Source of the DNA: an uncultured Alphaproteobacteria bacterium
Lineage (GTDB): Bacteria; Pseudomonadota; Alphaproteobacteria; Caulobacterales; Parvularculaceae
Direction: 5' to 3'
DNA length: 9,547 nucleotides
NCBI GenBank assembly: GCA_938003575.1
Contig: CALKYG010000137.1
Location: forward strand, 1-9,547
This document shows, one piece after another, positions 1-6,850 of this stretch. The translations under genes were made by a program, and so were the position numbers. The notes under the pieces are model-generated. The model was not told the DNA's origin. It saw only the letters and a program-made list of their open reading frames with translations, and made no database searches. Numbering within the stretch: the first letter of the stretch is position 1; each line of letters opens with the position of its first letter.

Positions 1-1
1 G

Positions 2-493
2 ATCACGATCATCAATGAGCGCAGCTACGAGGCGGGCTACCCTGATAATCCGACCCCGGAAGAGATTGCGGCGCTCGAGGCGGAAGCCGATGAGGTCGTA
101 TCCTATTTCGAGAATTTCGGCAGCGAGGATGCGGCCGCCGTCGAAAAGGACGATTTTTACGGAAACCACGAGGGCGAAGCCGACGTCCTCGATGAACTTG
201 ACGATCTTGACGACGCCGAACCGCCTTTGAACAACACCGTCCCGGGGCCATGGATCGCGTCAAGCGTTCCCGCTGTGGCGGCGAACGCCGCCGCCGACGT
301 AAAGGCGGGCGTCACGGTGCAGTTGACGGCGAGGGAATTCATGCGTCTTTCACTCGGCGCGGCGGAGCTTCAGCAATCAGCCCAGGACCTGATCGTCGAG
401 GCGATCGAGGAATACCTTGATGCGAGGGGCGTGCACTCACTCGGCGGATGTTCCTGTCTTGAGGCGCTGACAAAAAAGCCGGGCGACGCCTGA
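2..493 (+). CDS. Partial unknown protein with acidic linker and ribbon-helix-helix-like C-terminus
   Basis: The frame is open from the first bases of the window to a TGA at 491-493, so the 5' end and true start lie outside; 163 residues are visible. I do not recognise a named family. From the window edge there is a charged helical stretch (about residues 19-37), then a strongly acidic linker (about residues 57-73, containing DELDDLDDAE). Residues 104-144 (VTVQLTAREFMRLSLGAAEL followed by a second helix, SAQDLIVEAIEEYLD) follow the strand-helix-helix pattern of ribbon-helix-helix DNA-binding or dimerisation domains that occur at the ends of several alphaproteobacterial proteins. The tail carries a CSC motif. 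A TTG start at 227 is possible but unlikely, because coding continues well upstream without a stop. It is 209 bases from the antiporter operon and probably not part of it. The RHH reading is an inference from pattern only. Confidence 0.65.
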   Translation: MTIINERSYEAGYPDNPTPEEIAALEAEADEVVSYFENFGSEDAAAVEKDDFYGNHEGEADVLDELDDLDDAEPPLNNTVPGPWIASSVPAVAANAAADVKAGVTVQLTAREFMRLSLGAAELQQSAQDLIVEAIEEYLDARGVHSLGGCSCLEALTKKPGDA

Positions 494-538
494 CCCGCAG
501 TTTTCCCCAGCCCAAACCGAGGCGGCGGCGAGGGCTTG

Positions 539-559
539 ATTTTCACGAAAATTCCGGAA
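539..559. promoter_or_regulatory. Adjoining small palindromes, candidate operator
   Basis: ATTTTC (539-544) and GAAAAT (547-552) form a 6-base inverted repeat around AC. It runs into the perfect 8-base palindrome TTCCGGAA at 552-559. Both lie about 145-165 bases before the mnhE start, in the least GC-rich part of the spacer. An operator or promoter-overlapping site is only a guess; such short palindromes also occur by chance. Confidence 0.2.
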
Positions 560-685
560 AGGTCGCGTCCACGGAGTCGCGGGGCGCCCTCATGGGTCGC
601 GATTTCAGGGTCGATGCGGCGCCGCTTGCGGTCGGCGCGCAGCGAACAGCCTGGTGACGGTGCGCGCCATTGCGGCGGAACCTGA

Positions 686-691
686 AGGGAG
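686..691 (+). promoter_or_regulatory. Ribosome binding site deciding the mnhE start
   Basis: AGGGAG lies 11 bases before the ATG at 703. The alternative in-frame ATG at 670 would place this site inside the coding sequence and has no comparable site of its own, so 703 is preferred. Confidence 0.6.
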
Positions 692-702
692 AAGTCTCGA
701 CG

Positions 703-1188
703 ATGGTCCGGACGCTTGTACTCGGTGCGGCGCTCGCAGGCCTGTGGCTGTTGCTGTCCGGCTATTTCGACAAGCCTCTCCTCCTTATATTCGGCGCCCT
801 TTCCGTCATCCTTTGCGTTTTCCTGGCGATGCGCGCCGGCGTCCTTGATTTCGAGGGCGTTCCGACCGGGCTGATGCCGAGAGTGTTCGGCTATTGGTGG
901 TGGCTGTTCGTTGAAATCGGAAAAGCGAATCTCGTGGTCGCCCGCCAGGCGATCGCGATTGAACCGAAACTGTCTCCGAAACTGCTGAAAATCGTCTCGC
1001 CGACGAAAACAAACGCGGGACTCGCGACATTCGCCAATTCGATCACGCTGACCCCCGGGACGGTCACTGTCGATCTCGAACCGGGTTACATGGTTGTCCA
1101 CGCGCTCACGGAAGCGCTCGCCGACGAGGCCGCGATCGCCGATATGGGCCGCCGGGTCGCGGCGCTGGAACACGGGGGCGAGGCATGA
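703..1188 (+). CDS. mnhE: Mrp-type Na+/H+ antiporter subunit E (MnhE)
   Basis: This is the MnhE/MrpE subunit (MbhA in hydrogenase nomenclature) of a multi-subunit cation/proton antiporter in the inner membrane; in studied Mrp systems it is needed for assembly or full activity rather than for forming the channel. The protein is 161 residues, the usual family size. Residues 4-43 are two hydrophobic helices separated by the turn at GYFDK. Residues 60-80 (VFGYWWWLFVEIGKANLVVA) are the amphipathic connector. The family signature is ANSITLTPGTVTVDL (111-125) followed by VVHAL (131-135). An upstream ATG at 670 would add 11 residues but lacks a ribosome site. The gene is first in the operon, and its TGA overlaps the mnhF start by 4 bases. 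Identification is firm at family level. Confidence 0.93.
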   Translation: MVRTLVLGAALAGLWLLLSGYFDKPLLLIFGALSVILCVFLAMRAGVLDFEGVPTGLMPRVFGYWWWLFVEIGKANLVVARQAIAIEPKLSPKLLKIVSPTKTNAGLATFANSITLTPGTVTVDLEPGYMVVHALTEALADEAAIADMGRRVAALEHGGEA

Positions 1189-1496
1189 TGTTTGCGGTCG
1201 CAACGGCGGCGATCCTTGCGGGCATGCTGCTTGCGCTCGTGCGCGCTTTCGCCGGACCGACGCTCTACGACCGCGTGCTCGCCGGCAATTCCTTCGGCAC
1301 GAAAACGGTGATTCTGATCGGCCTGATGGGATATTTGACGGGCCGCCCGGATTTTCTCGACATTGCGGTTCTCTATGCGCTTTTGAATTTTGCGTCGACG
1401 ATCGCGATCCTGAAATTCTTCCGTTACCGCACCTTGTCGGTATCACTCGAAGGCCCGTCGGCCGACGCGCCGAAATTTGAGGAACGCATTCAGTGA
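1185..1496 (+). CDS. mnhF: Mrp-type Na+/H+ antiporter subunit F (MnhF)
   Basis: This small three-helix membrane subunit (MrpF, MbhB-like) of 103 residues belongs to the small-subunit part of the antiporter complex. Helices fall at about residues 3-20, 38-52 and 59-79. Family hallmarks are RAFAGPTLYDRVLAGNSFGT (20-39) and the LDIAVLYALLNF segment (58-69), with the conserved Asp59 at the start of helix 3. The start overlaps the end of mnhE as ATGA; a second ATG follows directly (1188), so translation may begin at either codon. The C-terminal 20 residues are polar and poorly conserved in the family. Its stop overlaps the GTG start of mnhG. Confidence 0.92.
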   Translation: MMFAVATAAILAGMLLALVRAFAGPTLYDRVLAGNSFGTKTVILIGLMGYLTGRPDFLDIAVLYALLNFASTIAILKFFRYRTLSVSLEGPSADAPKFEERIQ

Positions 1497-1834
1497 GTTC
1501 GCTCGATCTCATACGCGACATACTGTCCTGGATCCTGTTCCTTGCCGGCGGCGCCGGCGTCCTCATCGGCGCCGTCGGCATCGTGCGGTTTCCCGATTTT
1601 TACACGCGGCTTCACGCATCGGGCATCACCGACACGGCGGGGGCTGAACTCCTGCTGCTCGGGATGATGCTGCAGGCGCCGAACTGGCTGGTCGTCGCAA
1701 AACTGGTTTTCGTCGGCTTCTTTCTTTTCATGACGAGCCCTGTCTCCACTCATGCGATCGCGCATGCGGCCTGGGTCGTCGGCCTGAGGCCGATGCTCGG
1801 GCCCGAGCTCCAGCGCGAAGGGGACGAACAGTGA
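1493..1834 (+). CDS. mnhG: Mrp-type Na+/H+ antiporter subunit G (MnhG)
   Basis: MnhG (MrpG, MbhC-like), 113 residues, is a three-helix subunit of the antiporter. Helices are at about residues 11-31, 52-60 extended to the next loop, and 66-80. Diagnostic motifs are GIVRFPDFYTRLHASGITDT (29-48) and TSPVSTHAIAHAA (81-93), which are near-invariant in the family. The start codon is GTG inside a GTGA overlap with mnhF, and its own stop forms another GTGA overlap with the next gene. Two consecutive GTG starts in overlaps suggest that these cistrons depend on re-initiation by ribosomes finishing the gene before. Identification is firm. Confidence 0.93.
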   Translation: MSSLDLIRDILSWILFLAGGAGVLIGAVGIVRFPDFYTRLHASGITDTAGAELLLLGMMLQAPNWLVVAKLVFVGFFLFMTSPVSTHAIAHAAWVVGLRPMLGPELQREGDEQ

Positions 1835-2430
1835 CCGGCGCCGAAATCGCAGACCTCAATTTGCTGATCGATCTTGCGCTGCTGACGATGCTCGTCCTCG
1901 TCGCCTATGTCATGACGAAGTCGCGGCACCTTTTCGCCATCGTCATGCTGTCGGGCATCTACAGCCTTCTGTCCGCGGCGTTCTTCGTATCCCTCGACGC
2001 CGTCGACGTCGCCTTCACCGAAGCGGCGGTCGGCGCCGGCGTTTCGACGGTCCTGATGCTCGGCGCGATGCTGTTGACGGTCCGCCGCGAGAAGCCGGTG
2101 CGGACGGGACGATCGCCGCTCGCCATTCTGGTTGTCACCCTGGTCGGCTCTGCATTGATCTACGCGACGCTCGACATGCCGCCCTACGGCGATCCGAATT
2201 CGCCGGCGAACAGCTATATCGGCGAAGCGTATGTGGAGCGGACGGCGAAGGAAATCGCGGTGCCGAACATCGTTACCGCCGTCCTCGCCAGCTATCGCGG
2301 GTTCGACACGCTCGGCGAGACCATGGTGATTTTCACCGCGGGGCTCGGCGTCATCCTGCTGCTCGGCGCGGGAAGCGCGCGCGGCGGCAAGCTCGTGAGC
2401 GACGTTGAAGAGAAAGAGAGCGAACGATGA
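1831..2430 (+). CDS. MbhD-MbhE fusion subunit (DUF4040), separate C-terminal half of MnhA
   Basis: This 199-residue membrane protein corresponds to the C-terminal part of classical MnhA/MrpA, which here is a gene of its own. Residues 10-85 are the MbhD-like part: three helices with AFTEAAVGAGVSTVLMLGAM (61-80), where Glu64 is the conserved membrane acidic residue. Residues 97-180 are the MbhE-like part: one helix, a polar loop (114-140), then NIVTAVLASYRGFDTLGETM (146-165), matching the conserved RGFDTLGE signature with Arg156, Asp159 and Glu163, and a last helix to about 180. In Mrp and Mbh complexes this region lies between the small subunits and the large antiporter-like subunits and is proposed to be part of the ion path. 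It starts with GTG overlapping mnhG, and its end overlaps mnhB as ATGA. It is often annotated as 'Na+/H+ antiporter subunit B' or 'DUF4040 protein'. Confidence 0.88.
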   Translation: MTGAEIADLNLLIDLALLTMLVLVAYVMTKSRHLFAIVMLSGIYSLLSAAFFVSLDAVDVAFTEAAVGAGVSTVLMLGAMLLTVRREKPVRTGRSPLAILVVTLVGSALIYATLDMPPYGDPNSPANSYIGEAYVERTAKEIAVPNIVTAVLASYRGFDTLGETMVIFTAGLGVILLLGAGSARGGKLVSDVEEKESER

Positions 2431-2873
2431 GCATCGAACACCTCATCCTGCGCGTCGTCATCAAGATCATGTTCGCGCCGATCCTTCTCTTTGCTCTCTA
2501 TGTGCAGTTTCACGGCGATTACGGCCCCGGCGGGGGATTTCAGGCCGGCGTGATTTTCGCCGTCGCCTTCATTCTCCATGCGCTGATCATGGGCCTTGAG
2601 GAAACCAAGCGCGTGCTGCCGGTCGGCGTGCTGAAGGTCATGATGGTTGTCGGGTTTCTTTTCTACGCCGGCACCGGCGTCGCCACGATGCTGCTCGGCG
2701 GCAATCTTCTCGGCTATGATGCGATTGATCCGCAGTCGACGCATCATGCGGGCCAGCACTGGGGCATCCTGCTGGTCGAATTCGGCGTCGGCATGGCCGT
2801 TTCTTCGACCATGTTGATGATCTTTTACCAGTTCGCCGGGCGCGAACAGGAAATCCGCGACGAGGACTGGTAG
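2427..2873 (+). CDS. mnhB: Mrp-type Na+/H+ antiporter subunit B (MnhB)
   Basis: MnhB (MrpB, MbhF-like), 148 residues, has four hydrophobic helices at about 9-26, 38-56, 67-90 and 112-135. The loop after helix 1 carries the family signature HGDYGPGGGFQAG (29-41), and GILLVEFGVGMAV (113-125) is the conserved last-helix segment with Glu118 in the membrane. The subunit belongs to the small-subunit group of the antiporter. Its length and both signatures agree with the family. The start overlaps the previous stop as ATGA, and a 5-base gap, the only gap in the operon, separates it from mnhC. Confidence 0.92.
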   Translation: MSIEHLILRVVIKIMFAPILLFALYVQFHGDYGPGGGFQAGVIFAVAFILHALIMGLEETKRVLPVGVLKVMMVVGFLFYAGTGVATMLLGGNLLGYDAIDPQSTHHAGQHWGILLVEFGVGMAVSSTMLMIFYQFAGREQEIRDEDW

Positions 2874-2878
2874 GCCCG

Positions 2879-3571
2879 ATGGAGTTTCTGACATTCTTCG
2901 TCGAACGGTACAATTACTGGATCTTCATCACGCTGATGATGATGGGGCTCTACATTGTCATCGCCCGAGGCAACCTCATCAAGAAGCTGATCGGACTGAA
3001 CGTCTTTCAGACTTCGGTTTTCATCTACTATATTTCGATCGGCAAGATCGCGGGCGGGACGGCGCCGATCTACGTCGCCGGAGACATGGAGAAGCGCGGG
3101 CATGAGGGCGGCCATGACGGCGCGCCGGCTGCGGCGCTTCCCGGCAAGGACCCGCTCGGCCAGGGCGCGATCCACGCCGACGAAGGGCTGTCGGAGAATT
3201 TCGGCTTCGCAGGGAACGACCTCGCCGCGTTGACCGGGGGCGCTGCGCCGCCGCACGGGGAGGCCGTGCATTCCCTCCCGGCGGGCGGCGCAAACGACAT
3301 TCTGGCGGCGCCGCCGGTGACGATCGGGGACCACGCGTCGCCGATTTCGGACGCGGCGCGCGCCGCGGCCGAGGTCGTCTACTCAAATCCGCTGCCCCAT
3401 GTTCTGATTCTGACCGCGATCGTTGTCGGCGTCGCGACGACCGCTGTCGGCCTTGCGCTCGTCGTCCGCATTCGCGAGGCCTACGGCACGATCGAAGAAG
3501 ACGAGCTTGAAGCCGCCGATCATGTCGCGGAGTTCGGCGAAAGCCCGGCGCAGGCCCGAGGCGCTGCATGA
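2879..3571 (+). CDS. mnhC: Mrp-type Na+/H+ antiporter subunit C (MnhC) with about 100-residue insertion
   Basis: MnhC (MrpC, MbhG-like; NuoK homologue) normally has about 110-125 residues and three helices; this one has 230. TM1 is about 12-29, followed by the positively charged turn GNLIKKLIGLN (31-41) typical of NuoK-type proteins. TM2 is about 42-57, then GGTAPI (59-64). The family then continues directly to NPLPQALILTAIV, whose match here, SNPLPHVLILTAIVVGVATT, is at 169-188 and forms TM3. The roughly 100 residues between (about 65-166) are Gly/Ala/Pro/acid-rich, without hydrophobic helices, and contain six histidines (75, 79, 99, 126, 131, 152), including HEGGHD. By NuoK topology this loop should face the periplasm. 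The C-terminal tail (199-230) is acidic. The reading frame is continuous and the flanking motifs are intact, so it is an insertion, not a frameshift. Confidence 0.9.
   Translation: MEFLTFFVERYNYWIFITLMMMGLYIVIARGNLIKKLIGLNVFQTSVFIYYISIGKIAGGTAPIYVAGDMEKRGHEGGHDGAPAAALPGKDPLGQGAIHADEGLSENFGFAGNDLAALTGGAAPPHGEAVHSLPAGGANDILAAPPVTIGDHASPISDAARAAAEVVYSNPLPHVLILTAIVVGVATTAVGLALVVRIREAYGTIEEDELEAADHVAEFGESPAQARGAA
3071..3376 (+). other. Low-complexity, His-containing insertion within mnhC
   Basis: This segment codes for about residues 65-166 of MnhC, between the GGTAPI motif after TM2 and the SNPLPHVLILTAIV motif of TM3, where normal MnhC proteins have only a short turn. Composition is dominated by Gly, Ala, Pro, Asp/Glu and His. 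GC content and frame use look like the surrounding gene, so I see no sign of a recently inserted mobile element and no flanking direct repeat. Confidence 0.7.
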
Positions 3572-5067
3572 ATCTCGCCGCGCAGCTTCCCGTCCTTCCC
3601 ATTATCACGCCGCTGATTGCGGCGCCGCTGACCATCCTGATGCCGTCGGAGAAATTCGGCGGCCGCGCGCCCTATGTCTGGGCGACGCTCGTCGCCTGGG
3701 CGGCTTTCGCCGCCTGCGCGGCGCTCTTGCATGCGGTCGCGACCGCCGGCCCGATTTCCTATCATCTCGGCGACTGGGCGCCGCCGATCGGCATCGAATA
3801 CCGCATTGATCTCGCGAATGCGCTGGTGCTGACGCTTGTTTCCGGCGTCGCCGCGCTGGTCATGCCGTTCTCGTTCAGGAGCGTCCGCGCCGAAATCGAT
3901 CCGCGGCAGACAAGCCTGTTCTATGCAGCGCTCATGATCTGCATGGCCGGGCTCCTCGGCGTCACGATCACTGGCGACGCATTCAACGTCTTCGTCTTTC
4001 TGGAGATTTCCTCCCTTTCCACCTATGCGCTCGTCGCGATGGGCGGGCGGACGGACCGCCGCGCGTTGACGGCGTCCTTCAACTATCTCGTGATGGGGAC
4101 GATCGGCGCGACCTTCTTCGTCATCGGTCTCGGCCTGCTCTACCAGGCGACCGGCACGCTCAACATGGCGGACGTGAAGCACCAGCTCGCCGGCGACAAC
4201 AACCGGATGGTGGAGGCGGGCTTTGCCTTTATCGTCGTCGGCATGGGACTGAAGGCGGCGATGTTCCCGATGCATCTGTGGATGCCGAACGCCTACGCCT
4301 ATGCGCCGTCCGTCGTTTCGGCCTTCATCGCAGCGACGGCGACGAAAGTCGCCGTCTATGTCATTATCCGGTTCATCTATTCCGTCATCGGCATCGAGTT
4401 CGGCTTCATCGAGGCGGCGTTCAACTATCTGCTGATGCCGATGGCGATCGCGGGCATGTTCTTCGCGTCAATCGTTGCGATCTTTCAGGACGACGTGAAG
4501 CGGATGCTGGCCTATTCCTCCGTCGGACAGATCGGCTACATGCTTCTCGGCGTATCCTTCGGCACCGAGCAGGGGCTGACCGCAAGCCTCGTTCATCTCA
4601 TCAATCACGGGATGATGAAGGGGGCGCTGTTCATGGCGGCCGCGTGCGTGATGCTGCGCGTCGGGTCGCACTCGATCAGCGCCTATGCGGGGCTCGCCCG
4701 GCGAATGCCGGCGACGGCGGCGGCGTTCATCCTGTCCGGGCTGTCGTTAATCGGCGCGCCGCTTACGGTCGGCTTCATTTCAAAATGGCAGCTCCTTGCC
4801 GCAGCTTTCGATTCGGGGCGCGCGTGGGCCGGGTTTCTCGTTGTCGCCTCATCGTTCCTCGCCGTCATTTATGTCGGGCGAGTCATTGAACTGATGCTCC
4901 TGCGGCCGCCCGCGCCTGACGCAGCCGGCGTCAAGGAAGCGCCTTTGTCGATGATCATTCCGCTGCTCGTCCTAACCGGCGCCAATGTCTATTTCGGGCT
5001 CAATACGGAGTTGACCGTCGATCTCGCCGAACGCGCGGCGCACGCCTTGATGGGGAGCGCTCGATGA
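3568..5067 (+). CDS. mnhD: Mrp-type Na+/H+ antiporter subunit D (MnhD), first large subunit
   Basis: This 499-residue polytopic membrane protein of the NuoL/M/N-MrpA/D superfamily (Proton_antipo_M domain, about 115-410) is the canonical MnhD/MbhH member of the operon. Residues expected for an active ion channel are all present: Glu146 in TM5 (FVFLEISSLSTYALVAMG), Lys229 in TM7 (GMGLKAAMFPMHLWMPNAY), Lys260 in TM8, His347 and Lys351 in TM10 (INHGMMKGALFM) and Lys406 in TM12 (GFISKW). About 14 hydrophobic helices can be counted. It probably conducts protons and/or Na+ in exchange, together with the two other large subunits encoded downstream. The start (ATG in an ATGA overlap with mnhC) has GAGG 6 bases upstream, and its stop overlaps the next gene in the same way. 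Confidence 0.92.
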   Translation: MNLAAQLPVLPIITPLIAAPLTILMPSEKFGGRAPYVWATLVAWAAFAACAALLHAVATAGPISYHLGDWAPPIGIEYRIDLANALVLTLVSGVAALVMPFSFRSVRAEIDPRQTSLFYAALMICMAGLLGVTITGDAFNVFVFLEISSLSTYALVAMGGRTDRRALTASFNYLVMGTIGATFFVIGLGLLYQATGTLNMADVKHQLAGDNNRMVEAGFAFIVVGMGLKAAMFPMHLWMPNAYAYAPSVVSAFIAATATKVAVYVIIRFIYSVIGIEFGFIEAAFNYLLMPMAIAGMFFASIVAIFQDDVKRMLAYSSVGQIGYMLLGVSFGTEQGLTASLVHLINHGMMKGALFMAAACVMLRVGSHSISAYAGLARRMPATAAAFILSGLSLIGAPLTVGFISKWQLLAAAFDSGRAWAGFLVVASSFLAVIYVGRVIELMLLRPPAPDAAGVKEAPLSMIIPLLVLTGANVYFGLNTELTVDLAERAAHALMGSAR

Positions 5068-6572
5068 TATCTGCGGGCGACGCCGTTGCGCTTTCCGTCG
5101 CGCTGCCGATCGCCGGCGCAGGGGCTGTCTGGCTGCTCGACCGCGCGCCGAACCTGCGGGAAGCGGCGACGCTGCTCACCGGCGCGGCGCTCGTCGCGCT
5201 GACGCTCGTCGTGTTTCTCGCGGTCGGCGAGGGCGCGCGGCCCGGCTATTTCGTCTTCACAGTCATAGGCGGCCTGCCGATCGAGTTTCAGGCCGAACCT
5301 CTCGGCGCGATGTTCGCCGTGCTTGCAAGCGTCCTCTGGTTCGTCAATTCGCTCTATTCGATCGGCTACATGCGCGGTCATCACGAAAAGCACCAGACGC
5401 GCTTTTACATGTGCTTTGCGGTTGCGATCGCTGCGGCGATGGGCGTCGCTTACGCCGCCAATCTGTTCACGCTTTTCATCTTCTACGAAGTGCTGACGCT
5501 GTCGACGTTTCCGCTGGTGACGCACAAAGGCGATGATGCGGCGCGATTTGGCGGCCGCGTCTATATCGGCATCCTGATGGGAACGTCCATCGGCCTGCTC
5601 CTGCCGGCGATCATCTGGGTCTATTCAATCGCCGGAACGACGAATTTCACGCCCGGCGGCGTTCTGGCGACACCCCTCGCCGACGCCGGCGCCCTGCCCG
5701 TGATCCTGATGGGCCTTTTCGCGTTCGGCATCGGCAAGGCCGCATTGATGCCGGTTCATCCCTGGCTGCCGAACGCGATGGTCGCGCCGACGCCCGTATC
5801 GGCGTTTCTTCACGCCGTCGCCGTCGTCAAGGCGGGCGTCTTCTCGGTGCTCAAGGTCGCAGTCTACATATTCGGCCTCGATTTTCTTTCAGCGAGCGGC
5901 GCCTCTGCGCCGTTCATGTGGATCGCGGCCGCGTCGATCCTCCTTGCGTCGGCGATTGCGATGCACAAGGACAATCTGAAAGCGCGGCTCGCCTATTCGA
6001 CCGTCTCGCAGCTGTCCTATGTGACGCTCGGCGCCATGCTGGCGACGCAGATGGGCGTCATGGGCGGCGCGATGCAGATCGCCGCGCACGCCGCCGGCAA
6101 GATGACGCTCTTCATGTGCGCGGGCGCCATTTATGTCGGCGCGCACAAGACGCTCGTATCGGAGGTTCGCGGGCTCGGACGCAAGATGCCGTTCACCTTC
6201 ATCGCGTTCTTCATTGGCGCGATGTCGATCGTCGGCCTGCCGCCGATGGGGGGCTCATGGCCGAAGTTCCTGCTCATGCTCGGCGCCGCCGATGCGGGGC
6301 AGTTGGCGATCATCGGCGTGCTCATCGTTTCGTCGCTGCTGAATGTCGTCTACCTCCTCTCGATCCCGGTTCAGGCGTTCTACCTTGAGCCTGCGGAAGC
6401 GGGCGCAAAGCCGCAAGGCTCGGGAGCCCCCGCGATCGACTGGCGGAACATCGAAGAAGCGCCGGCGCTCTGCGTCATTCCGCCTTTGATTACGGCGCTT
6501 TTCGCGCTTTTGCTCTTTATCTTCGCCGATCCGCTGTACGCGTATCTGGCCCCGATCGCGGAGGCGCGCTGA
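5064..6572 (+). CDS. Second antiporter-like large subunit, NuoL/MnhA-N-terminal-like
   Basis: This 502-residue member of the NuoL/M/N-MrpA/D superfamily is clearly distinct from the preceding MnhD. The segment SIGYMRGHHEKHQTRFYMCF (99-118) and HPWLPNAMVAPTPVSAFLHA (232-251) are NuoL/MrpA-style signatures, so it may stand in for the N-terminal half of classical MnhA. The channel residues are complete: Glu142 (TM5, FYEVLTLSTFPLVTH), Lys225 (TM7, GIGKAALMPVHPW), His250 and Lys256 (TM8), His342 and Lys346 (TM10) and Lys401 (TM12, GGSWPKFLL). There is no MnhA-type C-terminal extension; that part is encoded separately upstream. GGGGAG at 5052-5057 gives a good ribosome site for the ATG. It overlaps the previous gene by 4 bases and the next by 1 (TGATG). 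Databases usually call such proteins 'subunit D family'. Confidence 0.88.
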   Translation: MISAGDAVALSVALPIAGAGAVWLLDRAPNLREAATLLTGAALVALTLVVFLAVGEGARPGYFVFTVIGGLPIEFQAEPLGAMFAVLASVLWFVNSLYSIGYMRGHHEKHQTRFYMCFAVAIAAAMGVAYAANLFTLFIFYEVLTLSTFPLVTHKGDDAARFGGRVYIGILMGTSIGLLLPAIIWVYSIAGTTNFTPGGVLATPLADAGALPVILMGLFAFGIGKAALMPVHPWLPNAMVAPTPVSAFLHAVAVVKAGVFSVLKVAVYIFGLDFLSASGASAPFMWIAAASILLASAIAMHKDNLKARLAYSTVSQLSYVTLGAMLATQMGVMGGAMQIAAHAAGKMTLFMCAGAIYVGAHKTLVSEVRGLGRKMPFTFIAFFIGAMSIVGLPPMGGSWPKFLLMLGAADAGQLAIIGVLIVSSLLNVVYLLSIPVQAFYLEPAEAGAKPQGSGAPAIDWRNIEEAPALCVIPPLITALFALLLFIFADPLYAYLAPIAEAR

Positions 6573-6850
6573 TGGCCGAACACCCTGATGGCGAACAAAA
6601 GCCCGGCTGGGCCGATACGAAAGCGTTTCGCAACGCGTTTCTCGGCGTTCTCGCCGTCGCTGCGCTCGCCGCGGCGATCGCCGGATTTCTGCCGCAGTTT
6701 CAGAAGGAGCACCCGCATTTCAGCGTCGAGCACATGGGCGCGTTCTTCGCCGTCTATGGTTTCGTCGCCTTTTCCTTCATCGTGCTTGCCGGTCAGCATC
6801 TGAGAAAGCTCGTCGGACGCAAGGAGGATTATTATGACGAGCGCGAGTAG
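6572..6850 (+). CDS. Small two-helix membrane protein of the antiporter operon, function unknown
   Basis: I cannot assign this 92-residue protein to a named family. It has a polar, cytoplasmic-type N-terminus (1-19), a first hydrophobic helix at about 22-41, a short polar loop with PQFQKEHPHFSVEH (41-54), a second helix at about 55-76 (MGAFFAVYGFVAFSFIVLAG) and a positive-then-acidic tail ending in RKEDYYDERE. The positive-inside pattern puts both ends in the cytoplasm. I recall similar short proteins with an HPHF loop and a C-terminal EDYYD next to Mrp-type genes in other proteobacteria, but this could not be checked here. Its position between two large subunit genes, with a 1-base overlap upstream and 17 bases downstream, argues for an accessory or structural subunit of the complex. 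Confidence 0.82.
   Translation: MAEHPDGEQKPGWADTKAFRNAFLGVLAVAALAAAIAGFLPQFQKEHPHFSVEHMGAFFAVYGFVAFSFIVLAGQHLRKLVGRKEDYYDERE
6822..6827 (+). promoter_or_regulatory. Strong ribosome binding site inside the preceding gene
   Basis: AGGAGG, a full Shine-Dalgarno match, sits 6 bases before the ATG at 6834 and lies within the last codons of the small membrane protein gene. It fixes the start of the third large subunit and explains the 17-base overlap. It is the best ribosome site in the operon. Confidence 0.85.

Larger units (their letters stand above)
494..702. other. Intergenic region upstream of the antiporter operon
   Basis: There is no convincing gene here; short open frames lack ribosome sites and protein-like sequence. 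It is the longest non-coding stretch before the ten-gene operon, so the operon promoter probably lies in it. The only lower-GC patch is about 536-560, which holds TTGATT and two small palindromes. No clear -10 element at a standard distance from TTGATT could be picked out, and no terminator for the upstream gene (a GC-rich hairpin plus T-run) was found. Confidence 0.5.

Noticed and set aside
370..1581. 403-residue open frame on the minus strand
   Set aside because: It lies antisense to mnhE and mnhF, whose families are firmly recognised; the translation is Arg/Pro-rich and without domain pattern, as expected from GC-rich shadow frames.
2825..3635. Overlapping minus-strand frames opposite the MnhC insertion, considered as a nested gene explaining the insertion
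   Set aside because: The translations are Arg/Pro/Ala-rich without a ribosome site or family pattern. The plus-strand MnhC frame is uninterrupted with intact flanking motifs.
3520..4275. 251-residue open frame on the minus strand
   Set aside because: It is antisense to the start of mnhD, with a charged, low-complexity translation (many Arg, Asp, His) and no recognisable motif; a shadow frame.
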